A stretch of 13,481 nucleotides of DNA from Kiritimatiellia bacterium (GTDB taxonomy: Bacteria > Verrucomicrobiota > Kiritimatiellia > RFP12 > UBA1067): NCBI GenBank assembly GCA_017459225.1, contig JAFUDL010000037.1, positions 1-13,481 of the forward strand, given 5' to 3'. Made by a program: the position numbers and the translations under genes. The notes beneath the pieces are model-generated. The model was not told where the DNA came from. It did not search any database and was given only the letters and a program-made list of their open reading frames with translations. Of this stretch, positions 1-7,700 are shown one piece after another (position 1 is the stretch's first letter; every line of letters begins with the position of its first letter).

Positions 1-290
1 GCCAATTCAGTTTTTTCATCCGTCTCGAAGCTTGCGAGGAAGTCGGGAACCGCCACGGTGAAGTCAAAATCCGCCCCGCAACGGGAGCAAACGGCCTCGA
101 AATCCTGCTCCAGCTCGCCCCGCGCGAGCAGCTCGCGCCCCGCGAGCTGCACGGCCAGGCGGTAGCGGATGCCCGCGAACGGACGCAGGTATTCATCGTG
201 CAGGTCGAGCACGGCGTCGTCCAGAACGCCCTCGAATTCCTCGCCGTCCCGGTCCAGCCGGGCGACGTCGATGACCAGCGATTTCTCCAT
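1..290 (-). CDS. DUF177 (YceD-type) protein, N-terminal part, runs off the window
   Basis: The visible 96 residues begin MEKSLVIDVARL and continue to the left edge without a stop, so the C-terminus is missing. The segment after residue 45 (VQLAGRELLARGELEQDFE) leads into a C-x-x-C pair at C68 and C71 (AVCSRCGADF), followed by a beta-rich stretch. This is the DUF177/YceD pattern, in which a strand-rich N-terminal half precedes a CxRC-type motif. Family members are small proteins, usually encoded just before rpmF (ribosomal protein L32) and linked to 23S rRNA or large-subunit biogenesis; rpmF would lie beyond the left edge if that order holds here. The ATG at 290 is 4 bp after the coaD stop, with AAGGG (298-302) seven bases upstream as a Shine-Dalgarno, which fits translational coupling to coaD. 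The family call rests on this pattern and on gene order, not on a search. Confidence 0.72.
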   Translation of the reverse strand, partial: MEKSLVIDVARLDRDGEEFEGVLDDAVLDLHDEYLRPFAGIRYRLAVQLAGRELLARGELEQDFEAVCSRCGADFDFTVAVPDFLASFETDEKTEL

Positions 291-294
291 TCCC

Positions 295-783
295 TCACCC
301 TTCGGGCTTCAGACGCCGCTGCACGGCAGGCGTGACGAACGGAGACGTGTCGCCGCCGTAACGGGCGATCTCGCGCACCGTCGAAGCCGTCACGTACGCA
401 AGGTTCTCGCTCGGCATCATGAAGAGCGTCTCGATCTCCGGCTCCATCTTGCGGTTTGTCAGCGCCATCTGGAATTCATACTCGAAGTCGGAGTACACGC
501 GAACGCCGCGGATGACAACGCGAACGCCGCGTCGGCGGCGGAAGTCCACCAGCAGCGTGTCGAGCGTCTCCACCGTCACGTTCGCAAGGCCAGCGCCCGT
601 CACGTCCTCGCGTATCATGTCCACGCGATGGGCTGCGTCGAAGAGCGCCCCGTTCTTGGTGCTCGTGGCGGCAACGGCCACGATGAGACGGTCGTAAAGC
701 GCAGCAGAGCGCTTGATCAAATCAAAGTGACCAAGCGTCATGGGATCAAATGTCCCGGGATATACTGCCGTTTTCTCTGCCAT
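295..783 (-). CDS. coaD: Pantetheine-phosphate adenylyltransferase (PPAT)
   Basis: CoaD transfers AMP from ATP to 4'-phosphopantetheine, giving dephospho-CoA and pyrophosphate; it is the penultimate step of coenzyme A synthesis and acts in the cytoplasm. At 162 residues it has the usual bacterial length. The nucleotidyltransferase signature is clear: YPGTFDPMTLGH at 8-19, with the T-x-G-H motif at 16-19, then K43, RGVR at 92-95, DFEYEFQMA at 99-107 and GGD at 143-145. The usual Ser-Ser-Ser before the C-terminal VKE/VRE is TAS here (132-134), a conservative variation. The ATG at 783 fits the family N-terminus and there is no other plausible start nearby, but no Shine-Dalgarno precedes it. Instead a promoter -10 box ends only seven bases upstream, so translation is probably leaderless when driven from that promoter. 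It sits 26 bp after the HD-domain gene and 4 bp before the DUF177 gene, with which it is likely coupled. Confidence 0.97.
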   Translation of the reverse strand: MAEKTAVYPGTFDPMTLGHFDLIKRSAALYDRLIVAVAATSTKNGALFDAAHRVDMIREDVTGAGLANVTVETLDTLLVDFRRRRGVRVVIRGVRVYSDFEYEFQMALTNRKMEPEIETLFMMPSENLAYVTASTVREIARYGGDTSPFVTPAVQRRLKPEG

Positions 784-790
784 GTGGAAT

Positions 791-819
791 ATTATAGCAT
801 AAAGAGCGCTTAGTGCCTA
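791..819 (-). promoter_or_regulatory. Predicted sigma70 promoter of coaD, extended -10, leaderless
   Basis: Read on the minus strand, TAGGCA (814-819, four of six matches to TTGACA) is followed by a 17-bp spacer and a perfect TATAAT (791-796) preceded by TGC, an extended -10. The distance from the -10 box to the coaD ATG is seven bases (ATTCCAC), so the expected start of transcription falls at or next to the A of ATG. The -35 lies inside the last codons of the HD-domain gene, in a copy of the CACTAGG 7-bp repeat. The 10-mer ATGCTATAAT is shared exactly with the rpoB promoter. The promoter is predicted by eye. Confidence 0.72.
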
Positions 820-1574
820 GTGACAGGTACAACGAGATCGCACAGTTCGTCGATCTCGGGATCGTCGGTGAGCTGGTGCAGGAAGTCTCGCCGGAAGGCG
901 AGATGGCCGCGTTCCGCCGTTAGGCGGCGCGTAGTGGCGTAGGCAAGGCCCGAAACCATCCAGCCGACCTGCACGAGAACGAAGTCGGCAAGCGACACGA
1001 TGTTCTGATAGTCGACGGGGCGGCCATGGCGGATTGCGTCCACCACGGCGGATGACGGACGGGTTGTCGTGGGAAGATTCCAGAAGGCTCGGCAGTCGTG
1101 GCGCCAGTCGGTGTTCTTCACGCGGTCCTCTAGAACGCGGAATATGTCGAGCTTGTCGGCATCGCGCACCGTCTGCGACGCCGCGAGCGTGAGCGCGTCG
1201 AGTCCTTCCGGCAGGTCACGGCGGTTGTGGTAAAGAACCGCGCAGAGAATCGCGCTACGCTCGTCTTCCGGCCAGTCGGAAAGCCAGCCCTTCTGGACCA
1301 CGATGTCATGAGAAAACACGGCATGGTCCACGCTGTCGGAATCACGGAAGGTGTTGTAGAGGCGCAGCTGCTCGTAGCGGCCAGTGTCGTGCAGCAGGGC
1401 GGCCGCCTCGCACACGCGCGACGTGGCGGAATCGAATCCCTCGCCGGATGCAATGGCGAGCGCGTTCTCGACTACATGCGACGTGTGCTCGCGCTTGAGC
1501 GCCATCATCAGCGGCAGCTCGCCGTCAACGCGGAACGTATCCACATAGGCGTCGTATAGTGCCGAAAGTTGCAT
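810..1574 (-). CDS. HD-domain metal-dependent phosphohydrolase
   Basis: Starting at the ATG at 1574 the protein has 254 residues. The HD-superfamily metal ligands appear in order: H33 (TSHV), the H62-D63 doublet in ALLHDTGRYEQ, H84 and H89 in SVDHAVFSHD, H116 (LYHNRRD) and D140 in VRDADKLDIFR. The stretch HDTGR followed by a TF-x-D and VDH motif is typical of stand-alone bacterial HD hydrolases that act on nucleotides or other phosphate esters; the substrate cannot be told from sequence. There is no signal peptide or membrane segment. The frame stays open to a GTG at 1637, but the 21 extra codons are mostly 7-bp repeat (encoding SRTTNHEPRTTNHD), so the true start is more likely 1574. Neither start has a Shine-Dalgarno, so translation may depend on reinitiation after alaS. 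The last codons and the stop lie in a CACTAGG repeat that also forms the coaD -35. Confidence 0.85.
   Translation of the reverse strand: MQLSALYDAYVDTFRVDGELPLMMALKREHTSHVVENALAIASGEGFDSATSRVCEAAALLHDTGRYEQLRLYNTFRDSDSVDHAVFSHDIVVQKGWLSDWPEDERSAILCAVLYHNRRDLPEGLDALTLAASQTVRDADKLDIFRVLEDRVKNTDWRHDCRAFWNLPTTTRPSSAVVDAIRHGRPVDYQNIVSLADFVLVQVGWMVSGLAYATTRRLTAERGHLAFRRDFLHQLTDDPEIDELCDLVVPVTRH
811..824. repeat. Two-unit 7-bp repeat (TAGTGCC TAGTGAC), left copy of an inverted pair
   Basis: The plus strand reads TAGTGCC TAGTGAC, two diverged heptamers. Bases 812-822 (AGTGCCTAGTG) are the exact reverse complement of 1628-1638 (CACTAGGCACT), so the HD-domain gene is bracketed by an 11-bp inverted pair. 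This copy overlaps the stop codon of the HD gene and the -35 element of coaD. Confidence 0.7.
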
Positions 1575-1575
1575 A

Positions 1576-1624
1576 TCGTGGTTCGTGGTCCGTGGCTCGT
1601 GATTCGTGGTTCGTGATTCGTGGA
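1576..1624. repeat. Seven tandem degenerate 7-bp units (TCGTGRT)
   Basis: Seven contiguous heptamers fill exactly 49 bp on the plus strand: TCGTGGT, TCGTGGT, CCGTGGC, TCGTGAT, TCGTGGT, TCGTGAT, TCGTGGA. On the transcribed strand they read as CACGAAC or CACGAAT units. The array fills nearly all of the gap between the alaS stop (1630) and the HD-domain start (1574). Translated through, it gives the low-complexity RTTNHEPRTTNH type of peptide. Short heptamer arrays of this kind are known between genes in several bacterial lineages (for example STRR sequences in cyanobacteria); whether this array is one of those families is not determined here. It is not a CRISPR, since the units are too short and there are no spacers. 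Confidence 0.92.
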
Positions 1625-1627
1625 AAA

Positions 1628-1638
1628 CACTAGGCACT
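1628..1638. repeat. Right copy of the 11-bp inverted pair (CACTAGGCACT)
   Basis: CACTAGGCACT is the exact reverse complement of 812-822. It supplies the alaS stop codon (TAG on the minus strand, 1630-1632) and the last codons of alaS. It lies four bases from the end of the TCGTGRT array, so two kinds of 7-bp unit meet at this junction. Confidence 0.7.
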
Positions 1639-3465
1639 CATATTACCGATGACGGCCTTGATGCGGCGCACGCCGGCGGAGGAGCTCTGCTCCTTCTGGA
1701 TCTTGAAGCTGCCGAGCTCGCTCGTGTTCTCCACGTGCGGACCGCAGCAGATCTCCTTCGAGACGTCGCCGATCGTGTAGAGGCTCACCTGGTCGCCGTA
1801 CTTCGCGCCGAAGAGGGCCATGGCGCCTTCGGCCTTCGCCTCCTCTACAGTCGTCATCTTTTTCGTGACGGGGATCGCGTCCTTGATCCACTGGTTCACC
1901 ATGTCCTCGACGGCCTTGATCTGCTCGTCGGTCATCTTCTCGGGCCATGTGAAGTCGAAGCGCAGACGCTCGGCGGTGATGTTGGAGCCCTTCTGGTTGG
2001 CGGTGGGCCCAAGCACCTTGTGGAGCGCAGCGTGGAGAAGGTGCGTAGCGGTATGCATGCGCGTGACGACGGCCGAGTTGTCCTGCAATCCGGCCTTGAA
2101 CGAGCCGGCCGACGTGGTGCGCGAAAGCTCCTGATGCTTTTTGTTCGCCTCCTCGAATCCGGCAACGTCCACTTCTAGCCCCTGCTCCTTGGCGAGCTCG
2201 AGCGTCATCTCAAGCGGGTAGCCGAACGTGTCGTAGAGCTTGAACGCCGTCTTGCCGGAGATCTGCGACTGGCCGTGGAGCTTGAGCTGCTCTGCGACCT
2301 TGGCGAACATTGCGGCGCCCTTGTCGAGCGTCTCGTTGAAGCGCGTCTCCTCGCGCTCGAGATCCATGCGGCACGTCTCGAGGTTGACTGCGAGCTCGGG
2401 ATATACGTGCTGGTACTTGGCGCACACCGTCTCGGCCATCTTCACGGTGAAGCCGGGCGCTATGCCGAGGAAGCGGCTGTAGCGCACCGCGCGGCGGATG
2501 AGACGCCGAAGCACGTAGTTTGCGCCGATGTTGCCGGGCTTCACGCCGCCCTTCGGATCGCAGAGGATGAAGGTGGCAGTGCGCATGTGGTCGGCGATGA
2601 TGCGGCGGCTGCGCAGCGCTACCTCGGGGTCGAGGCGCGCAACGGCGGCCGCGTCGGAAAGCTCGTCGATCTTCGCCATGATGGGCGCGAAGATCTCGGT
2701 GTCATAGACCGTGGGCGCGCCGCTCATCATGCAGATCGTGCGCTCAACGCCCATGCCGGTGTCGACGTTGTGCCGCCCGAGGGGGACGAACTTGCCCTCC
2801 TCGTTCTTGTTGTACTGCATGAAGACGTCGTTCCAGATCTCGATGTACTTGCCGCAGTGGCAGCCGGGACGGCAGTCGGGACCGCACTTCTCCTTGCCCG
2901 TGTCGATGAACATCTCGGTGTCGGGTCCGCATGGACCAGTTGTGCCGGCGGGCCCCCACCAGTTGTCCTCACGCGGCAGGCGGAAGATCCGCTCTTCGGG
3001 AATCCCCAGCGACTTCCATATCTCCGCCGCCTCGTCGTCGGCCGGGATGTATCCCTCGTCGCCCTCCTTGCCCTCGCCGCGGAACACGGTGACGCTAAGC
3101 TGGTCGGGACTGAAGCCGAGCTTCTCGGTGAGAAACTCGAAGCTCCAGGAGATCGCCTCCTTCTTGAAGTAGTCGTTGAGCGACCAGTTGCCAAGCATCT
3201 CGAAGAACGTGAGATGCGCCGCGTCGCCCACTTCGTCGATGTCGCCAGTTCTAACGCACTTCTGCACGTCCGTGAGGCGCGTTCCTGCAGGATGCGGCAT
3301 CTGGCCCATCAGGTACGGCACAAGCGGATGCATGCCCGCCGTCGTGAAAAGCACGGTGGGGTCGTTCTCGGGGATAACGCTCGCGCCAGAGATGCGCACA
3401 TGGCCCTTCGACTCGAAGAAGGACTGATACATCTCGCGGAGCTCGTCGGCTGTGAGGTTCTTCAT
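1630..3465 (-). CDS. alaS: Alanyl-tRNA synthetase, short form without C-Ala domain
   Basis: AlaRS charges tRNA-Ala with alanine and clears mischarged Ser or Gly. The class II catalytic core occupies about 1-245, with RTGDIDEVGDAAHLTFFEMLGNW-type motif 2 (72-94) and motif 3 DTGMGVERT (235-243). The tRNA-recognition helices follow (GNIGANYVLRRLIRRAVR, 311-328; YDTFGYPLEMT, 411-421). The editing domain keeps its metal-site residues H471 and H475 (HTATHLLHAAL) and the C-x3-H at C573/H577 (EICCGPHVENT). At 611 residues it is much shorter than the roughly 875 of E. coli: the C-Ala (DHHA1) domain is absent, and about 90 residues of beta-barrel normally found between the recognition helices and the editing domain are replaced by a short linker (443-468). 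A Cys cluster at C194, C198, C202 and C204 may bind zinc. Short AlaRS is known in some lineages such as spirochaetes, so this looks like a natural form and not a broken gene. The start at 3465 is 15 bp after the aminotransferase stop and has only a weak GAAGAGA element. Confidence 0.96.
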   Translation of the reverse strand: MKNLTADELREMYQSFFESKGHVRISGASVIPENDPTVLFTTAGMHPLVPYLMGQMPHPAGTRLTDVQKCVRTGDIDEVGDAAHLTFFEMLGNWSLNDYFKKEAISWSFEFLTEKLGFSPDQLSVTVFRGEGKEGDEGYIPADDEAAEIWKSLGIPEERIFRLPREDNWWGPAGTTGPCGPDTEMFIDTGKEKCGPDCRPGCHCGKYIEIWNDVFMQYNKNEEGKFVPLGRHNVDTGMGVERTICMMSGAPTVYDTEIFAPIMAKIDELSDAAAVARLDPEVALRSRRIIADHMRTATFILCDPKGGVKPGNIGANYVLRRLIRRAVRYSRFLGIAPGFTVKMAETVCAKYQHVYPELAVNLETCRMDLEREETRFNETLDKGAAMFAKVAEQLKLHGQSQISGKTAFKLYDTFGYPLEMTLELAKEQGLEVDVAGFEEANKKHQELSRTTSAGSFKAGLQDNSAVVTRMHTATHLLHAALHKVLGPTANQKGSNITAERLRFDFTWPEKMTDEQIKAVEDMVNQWIKDAIPVTKKMTTVEEAKAEGAMALFGAKYGDQVSLYTIGDVSKEICCGPHVENTSELGSFKIQKEQSSSAGVRRIKAVIGNMSA

Positions 3466-3480
3466 TTTTGTCTCTTCAGT

Positions 3481-4764
3481 TTAGATCTTCTGCCCCTTCA
3501 GGTCGCGCACAGCGGCCGCCACGTTCGCGAAGAGCGCGGCAAGCTTCTCCCGAGGCACGGTGGAGAACGCTATGCGGATGAGGCCGGAAAGCACGATCGT
3601 GCCGGTGGAGTACTTCTCCACAAGCAGCCTGCGCACCTTCTCCGCCTCCACGCCAAGAGGCTTTACGCACATGAAGTAGCCGCTGTTGAACGGCATCGCC
3701 TCAAAGGCGTCGGCATATTCCGGGTGCTTCTTAAGGATGCGCCTGACCTCGGCGTAGCGGGCCTTCAGAACAGCGTACTTCTCGCGCTTCTGCGCGGCGT
3801 AAGCCTTGTCTGCGAAGGCCGCGATGGCCATGTGCTGGCCAACGGAGGTTATGTTCGAGACGCCGCTTCTCACGTCGCCTGCCGCCTTCGCCTCTAGGGC
3901 CTTGAGCTGCTCGGACGTGGCGCCCTTGAACGCGAAGGTGATGAATCCCACGCGCAGGCCCCACACGTAGTCCTCCTTCGTGCAGCCGTCGAGCTTGACG
4001 GCGAGCACGTTCTCGTGCAGCGCTGCGAATTCGGCGAAGAGCGACTCGCCATGCACGCCCTTCTCGTACACGAGGCCGAAGTAGGCGTCGTCAAGCACCA
4101 CAACGATCTTCTTGCCGGCCTTGGCGGCGGCCTCCACGGCGCTCACGATGCGCGGGGCGTCGGCGAGCGTGGCGGTGTAGCCGGTGGGGTTGTTTGGGAA
4201 GTTGAGGATGAGTATCTTCTTCTCACCGGGGGACATCAGCGCCTTCTGCATGGCGGCGGCGTCGAAGGCGCCGTCCTTGAACATGGTGAAGGTCTGCAGC
4301 TTCGCGCCGCATGTCTCCTCGAATATGAGCGAGTAGTTGTCCCAGTACAGATCGGGCGCCACCACCTTGTCGCCTCGTCCGGCGAACAGCTCGGCCGTTA
4401 TTCTCAGGCCGTGCGTGAGCGCGTTCGTCACTACAGGAGTGGAGCGGGATACGCCCTTCATGGACGGATTCTTCTTCACCTGCAGGCGCTTCCACTCCTC
4501 GCGGAGAGCCGGAAGGCCGAAACTGCCGGCGTAGAGGAACGACTTGCGGTCCAGGTTCAGCATGGACGCAAAAGAGTCCATCACGAGCGGCGAGCCGTCT
4601 TCCTCGAACGCCATGCCCACGGTCGCGTTGGTGGCGCACCCTCGCGCCTCGGCTCCCTGGCCCAGTATGCCGCCGTACGGGAAGTACATCCGCCGGCCCA
4701 GCGGCGAGAGCATGCTCGCCGCCGGTCCCAGCGTCTCGTTCAGCTTTCTAGCAAGCGGGTTCAT
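3481..4764 (-). CDS. PLP-dependent aminotransferase, class I/II (fold type I)
   Basis: A 427-residue aminotransferase of the aspartate-aminotransferase superfamily, which moves an amino group between an amino acid and a 2-oxo acid using pyridoxal phosphate in the cytoplasm. Visible landmarks are FPNNPTGYT (NPTG at 192-195), the DDAYFG segment (D225/D226 for the PLP ring nitrogen, Y228), K263 in GCTKEDYVWGLRVGF as the Schiff-base lysine with R271 for the phosphate, and R397 in LIRIAFS as the likely carboxylate-binding arginine. All key residues are present, so it should be active. The substrate is not readable; aromatic, branched or aspartate-type acceptors are all possible, so no gene symbol is given. 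The ATG at 4764 follows the rpoC stop by 26 bp and lacks an obvious Shine-Dalgarno. The placement between rpoC and alaS suggests cotranscription, without implying a shared function. Confidence 0.93.
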   Translation of the reverse strand: MNPLARKLNETLGPAASMLSPLGRRMYFPYGGILGQGAEARGCATNATVGMAFEEDGSPLVMDSFASMLNLDRKSFLYAGSFGLPALREEWKRLQVKKNPSMKGVSRSTPVVTNALTHGLRITAELFAGRGDKVVAPDLYWDNYSLIFEETCGAKLQTFTMFKDGAFDAAAMQKALMSPGEKKILILNFPNNPTGYTATLADAPRIVSAVEAAAKAGKKIVVVLDDAYFGLVYEKGVHGESLFAEFAALHENVLAVKLDGCTKEDYVWGLRVGFITFAFKGATSEQLKALEAKAAGDVRSGVSNITSVGQHMAIAAFADKAYAAQKREKYAVLKARYAEVRRILKKHPEYADAFEAMPFNSGYFMCVKPLGVEAEKVRRLLVEKYSTGTIVLSGLIRIAFSTVPREKLAALFANVAAAVRDLKGQKI

Positions 4765-4790
4765 TGCGGGATGCCCAGCCTAAGCCGCCG

Positions 4791-7700
4791 CTACTCGCCA
4801 TAGCCGTCACCAGCCAACCCGTCCGCGTCGCCGAACGCCACGTCGTTGTCGTCGCTCGTCTGGTCGGGAGCCTGGTTGGCGGGAGCCTGGGCGTATGAGA
4901 GTTCGCCTGACGTGTCGAAGGGTTCGCCCTCTTCGCCCTCTTCGTTCTCAGGGATGGGCGGCGCGCCATCGGCTGCATCCTGCTTGGCCTTGGCCTCGCG
5001 GCGCAGCTCCTCCATCTCCTCGTCGGAGATCGGCTCGCACAGCGGCACGAGCTTGAGGTAGCGGTGCAGGGGGAAGCCGGTGCCGCCGGGGATGAGGTGG
5101 CCGAGAATCACGTTCTCCTTGAACCCGCGCAGCTCGTCCACACGGCCCATGGTGGCCGCCTCGGTGAGCACGCGAGTGGTGTCCTGGAAGGACGCGCCGG
5201 AGATGAACGAATCGGTCTCGAGCGCCGCCTTCGTGATGCCGAGAAGCGCGGGCTGGGCCTCCGCAGGACGGCGGCCTTCGCTCATCATCTGCTCGTTCAT
5301 GCGCAGGAACGTCTGGCGCGTCACCTGCTCGCCCCAGAGGAAGTCCGTGTCGCCGGGGTTCGTGATGCGCACCTTGCGCAGCATCTGGCGCACGATGATC
5401 TCGATGTGCTTGTCGTTGATCTCCACGCCCTGCAGACGGTACACCTGCTGAACCTCGTCCACCAGATACTTCTCGAGTTCCTGCGGACCGGACACGTCGA
5501 GGATCTGCTGCGGCACGATCGGACCTTCGGTGAGGGGCTGGCCCTTCTTCACGCGGTCGCCGCGGAACACGACGATCTGCTTGCCCATCGGGATGAGATG
5601 GCTCTCAACCTCGCCGGTCACGTCGTCCTTCACGAGCAGAGTGCGCTTGCCGCGCGTGTTCTCGCCGAAGTCCACCACGCCCTCGATCTTGGAGATCTCT
5701 GCGGGATCCTTGGGCTGGCGCGCCTCGAAGAGCTCCGCCACGCGGGGAAGACCGCCGGTGATGTCGCGCGTCTTCGCCTCCTCGCGGGGGGTCTTGGCGA
5801 GCAGCATGCCCGGGGACGCCTTCTGGCCGTCGCGCACCATCACGATGGCGCCGGTAGGAATGTCGTGGCTGTCGAGAAGCGCGTTCGCCTGGCCGTCGTT
5901 GCCCTTGCCGCGGATCTCGATGCGCGGGTGCAGGTTCGATTCGGATGTGGGCAGCACCACGAGCGTCTTTGCGCCGGTGGCGCGGTCGGTCTCGCTCTTG
6001 ACGGAGACGTCCTCCTCGAAGTCCACGAAGTTGACGGTGCCGTGCACCTCGGAGAGAACAGGCACGGAGTGCGGGTCCCACGAGGCGACCTTCTGGCCCT
6101 TCTTCACGGCCGCGCCGTCTTCGATCAACAGCACGGAGCCCATCTGCAGCGGGTACACGTCGAGGCAGGTGCCGCCCTTCGACTCGGGCTTGGACCATAT
6201 CTCGAGCGTGCCGTTCTTGTTCAGCACGACCTCGCGGCCTTCGTCGTTGCGCACCTTGCGCACGTCCACGAACTTGGCCACGCCGTCGTTCTTCAGAATG
6301 ATCTCAGGCACCTTCGCCGTCATGGACGCCGTTCCGCCGATGTGGAACGTACGCATCGTCAGCTGCGTGCCGGGCTCGCCGATGGACTGCGCGGCGATGA
6401 TGCCGACTGCCGTGCCGATCTCCACCTGCTTGCCGGTGGAGAGGTCGCGGCCGTAGCACTTCGCGCACATGCCGTGTTCGGCGTCGCACGTGAGGCCGGA
6501 GCGGATCCACACGGTCTTCACGCCCGCCTTGGTGATGCGCTCGCAGGCTGCCTCGTCGATCTCGGCGTTGGCCTCCACGAGCGTCTCGTGGGTGGTGGGG
6601 TTCTCAATCGCGTAGAGCGCGGTGCGGCCGAGAACGCGGCTCGCGAGAGAAGCCTTGACTTCGTCGCCTTCGATGATCGCGCCCACCTCGATGCCGTTGA
6701 CGGTGTTGCAGTCCTCCTGCGAGATGATGACGTCCTGCGACACGTCCACGAGCTTGCGCGTGAGGTAGCCTGCGTCAGCCGTCTTGAGGGCGGTATCGGC
6801 CAGGCCCTTGCGGGCGCCGTGGGACGAAATGAAGTACTCGAGCACCGAGAGGCCTTCGCGGAAGGACGCGGTGATCGGGCGTTCGATGATGTTGCCCGAC
6901 GGGTCGGCCATGAGGCCGCGCATTCCGGCGAGCTGACGGATCTGCAGCTTCGAGCCGCGGGCCTTGGAGTCGACCATCATGAAGATAGGATTGAGCTCGG
7001 TGGGGTTCGGCGCCTCGGGCGAGACGTTGCGGTCGATCGTCTTGTAGAGCTCGTCGCCCACCTTCTCGGTGGCGGCGGTCCACACGTCGACGATCTTGTT
7101 GTGGCGCTCGCCTGCGGTGATGATGCCCTGCTGGAACTGGTCCTCGATCTTCCTCACCTCGGCGCGGCTCTTGGCGATCACCTCGTCCTTGACGGCCGGG
7201 CGGATCATGTCCTTCAGGCCCATGGACGCGCCAGACACGGTGACGTAGTTGTAGCCCAGATTCTTGAGGTCGTCGATGAGCTTCACGGCCACGTCATGGC
7301 CGGCCACGCGGTGGCAGTCCAGAATCAGGTCGCCGATCGTGGACTTGGTGACCTTGTCGTTCCAGAAGCCCATCTCCTTCGGGAACACGGCGTTGAAGAT
7401 CACGCGGCCCGCGGTGGTCTCGATCGTGCGCTTCGAGGGATCGCCGTGCGGACGGCGCGGAAGCGGACGGCCCTCGGCGTCGGTGAGCTTGTCGGAGCCG
7501 TAATCGGGATTGCGGAAGCGGATGCGCGACTGGTAGCCAATCGCCTTCTCCGCAATGCCGAACTCGACCTCGCCGATGTCGTTGAAGAGAGGCAGGTGCT
7601 CGTTGGCGAAAGACGCCTTGCCGGCCACCTTGCCGGCAAGCTTGTCCTGCTGGCCGGGCGTGGTGAGGAAGTATAGACCAAGGCACACGTCCTGCGTAGG

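Noticed and set aside
1576..1624. Possible CRISPR or attachment site
   Set aside because: The units are seven bases long, contiguous and without spacers. No integrase, tRNA gene or cas gene is present.
1575..1637. N-terminal extension of the HD-domain protein from a GTG at 1637
   Set aside because: The extension is almost entirely the translated 7-bp repeat array, overlaps the end of alaS and has no ribosome site. The domain-like sequence begins at the ATG at 1574, although this start is not certain either.
1630..3465. alaS as a truncated pseudogene
   Set aside because: All catalytic and editing residues are intact, the beta-barrel loss is internal and clean, and the C-terminus ends just after the editing domain as in known short AlaRS. 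This is a domain architecture, not decay.
5064..7676. Very long open frame on the plus strand opposite rpoC (and similar ones opposite rpoB at 10812-12350 and alaS at 2275-3897)
   Set aside because: The opposite strand holds unmistakable rpoC, rpoB and alaS. The antisense frames are His/Arg/Ala/Leu-rich translations expected from GC-rich codon bias and show no domain.
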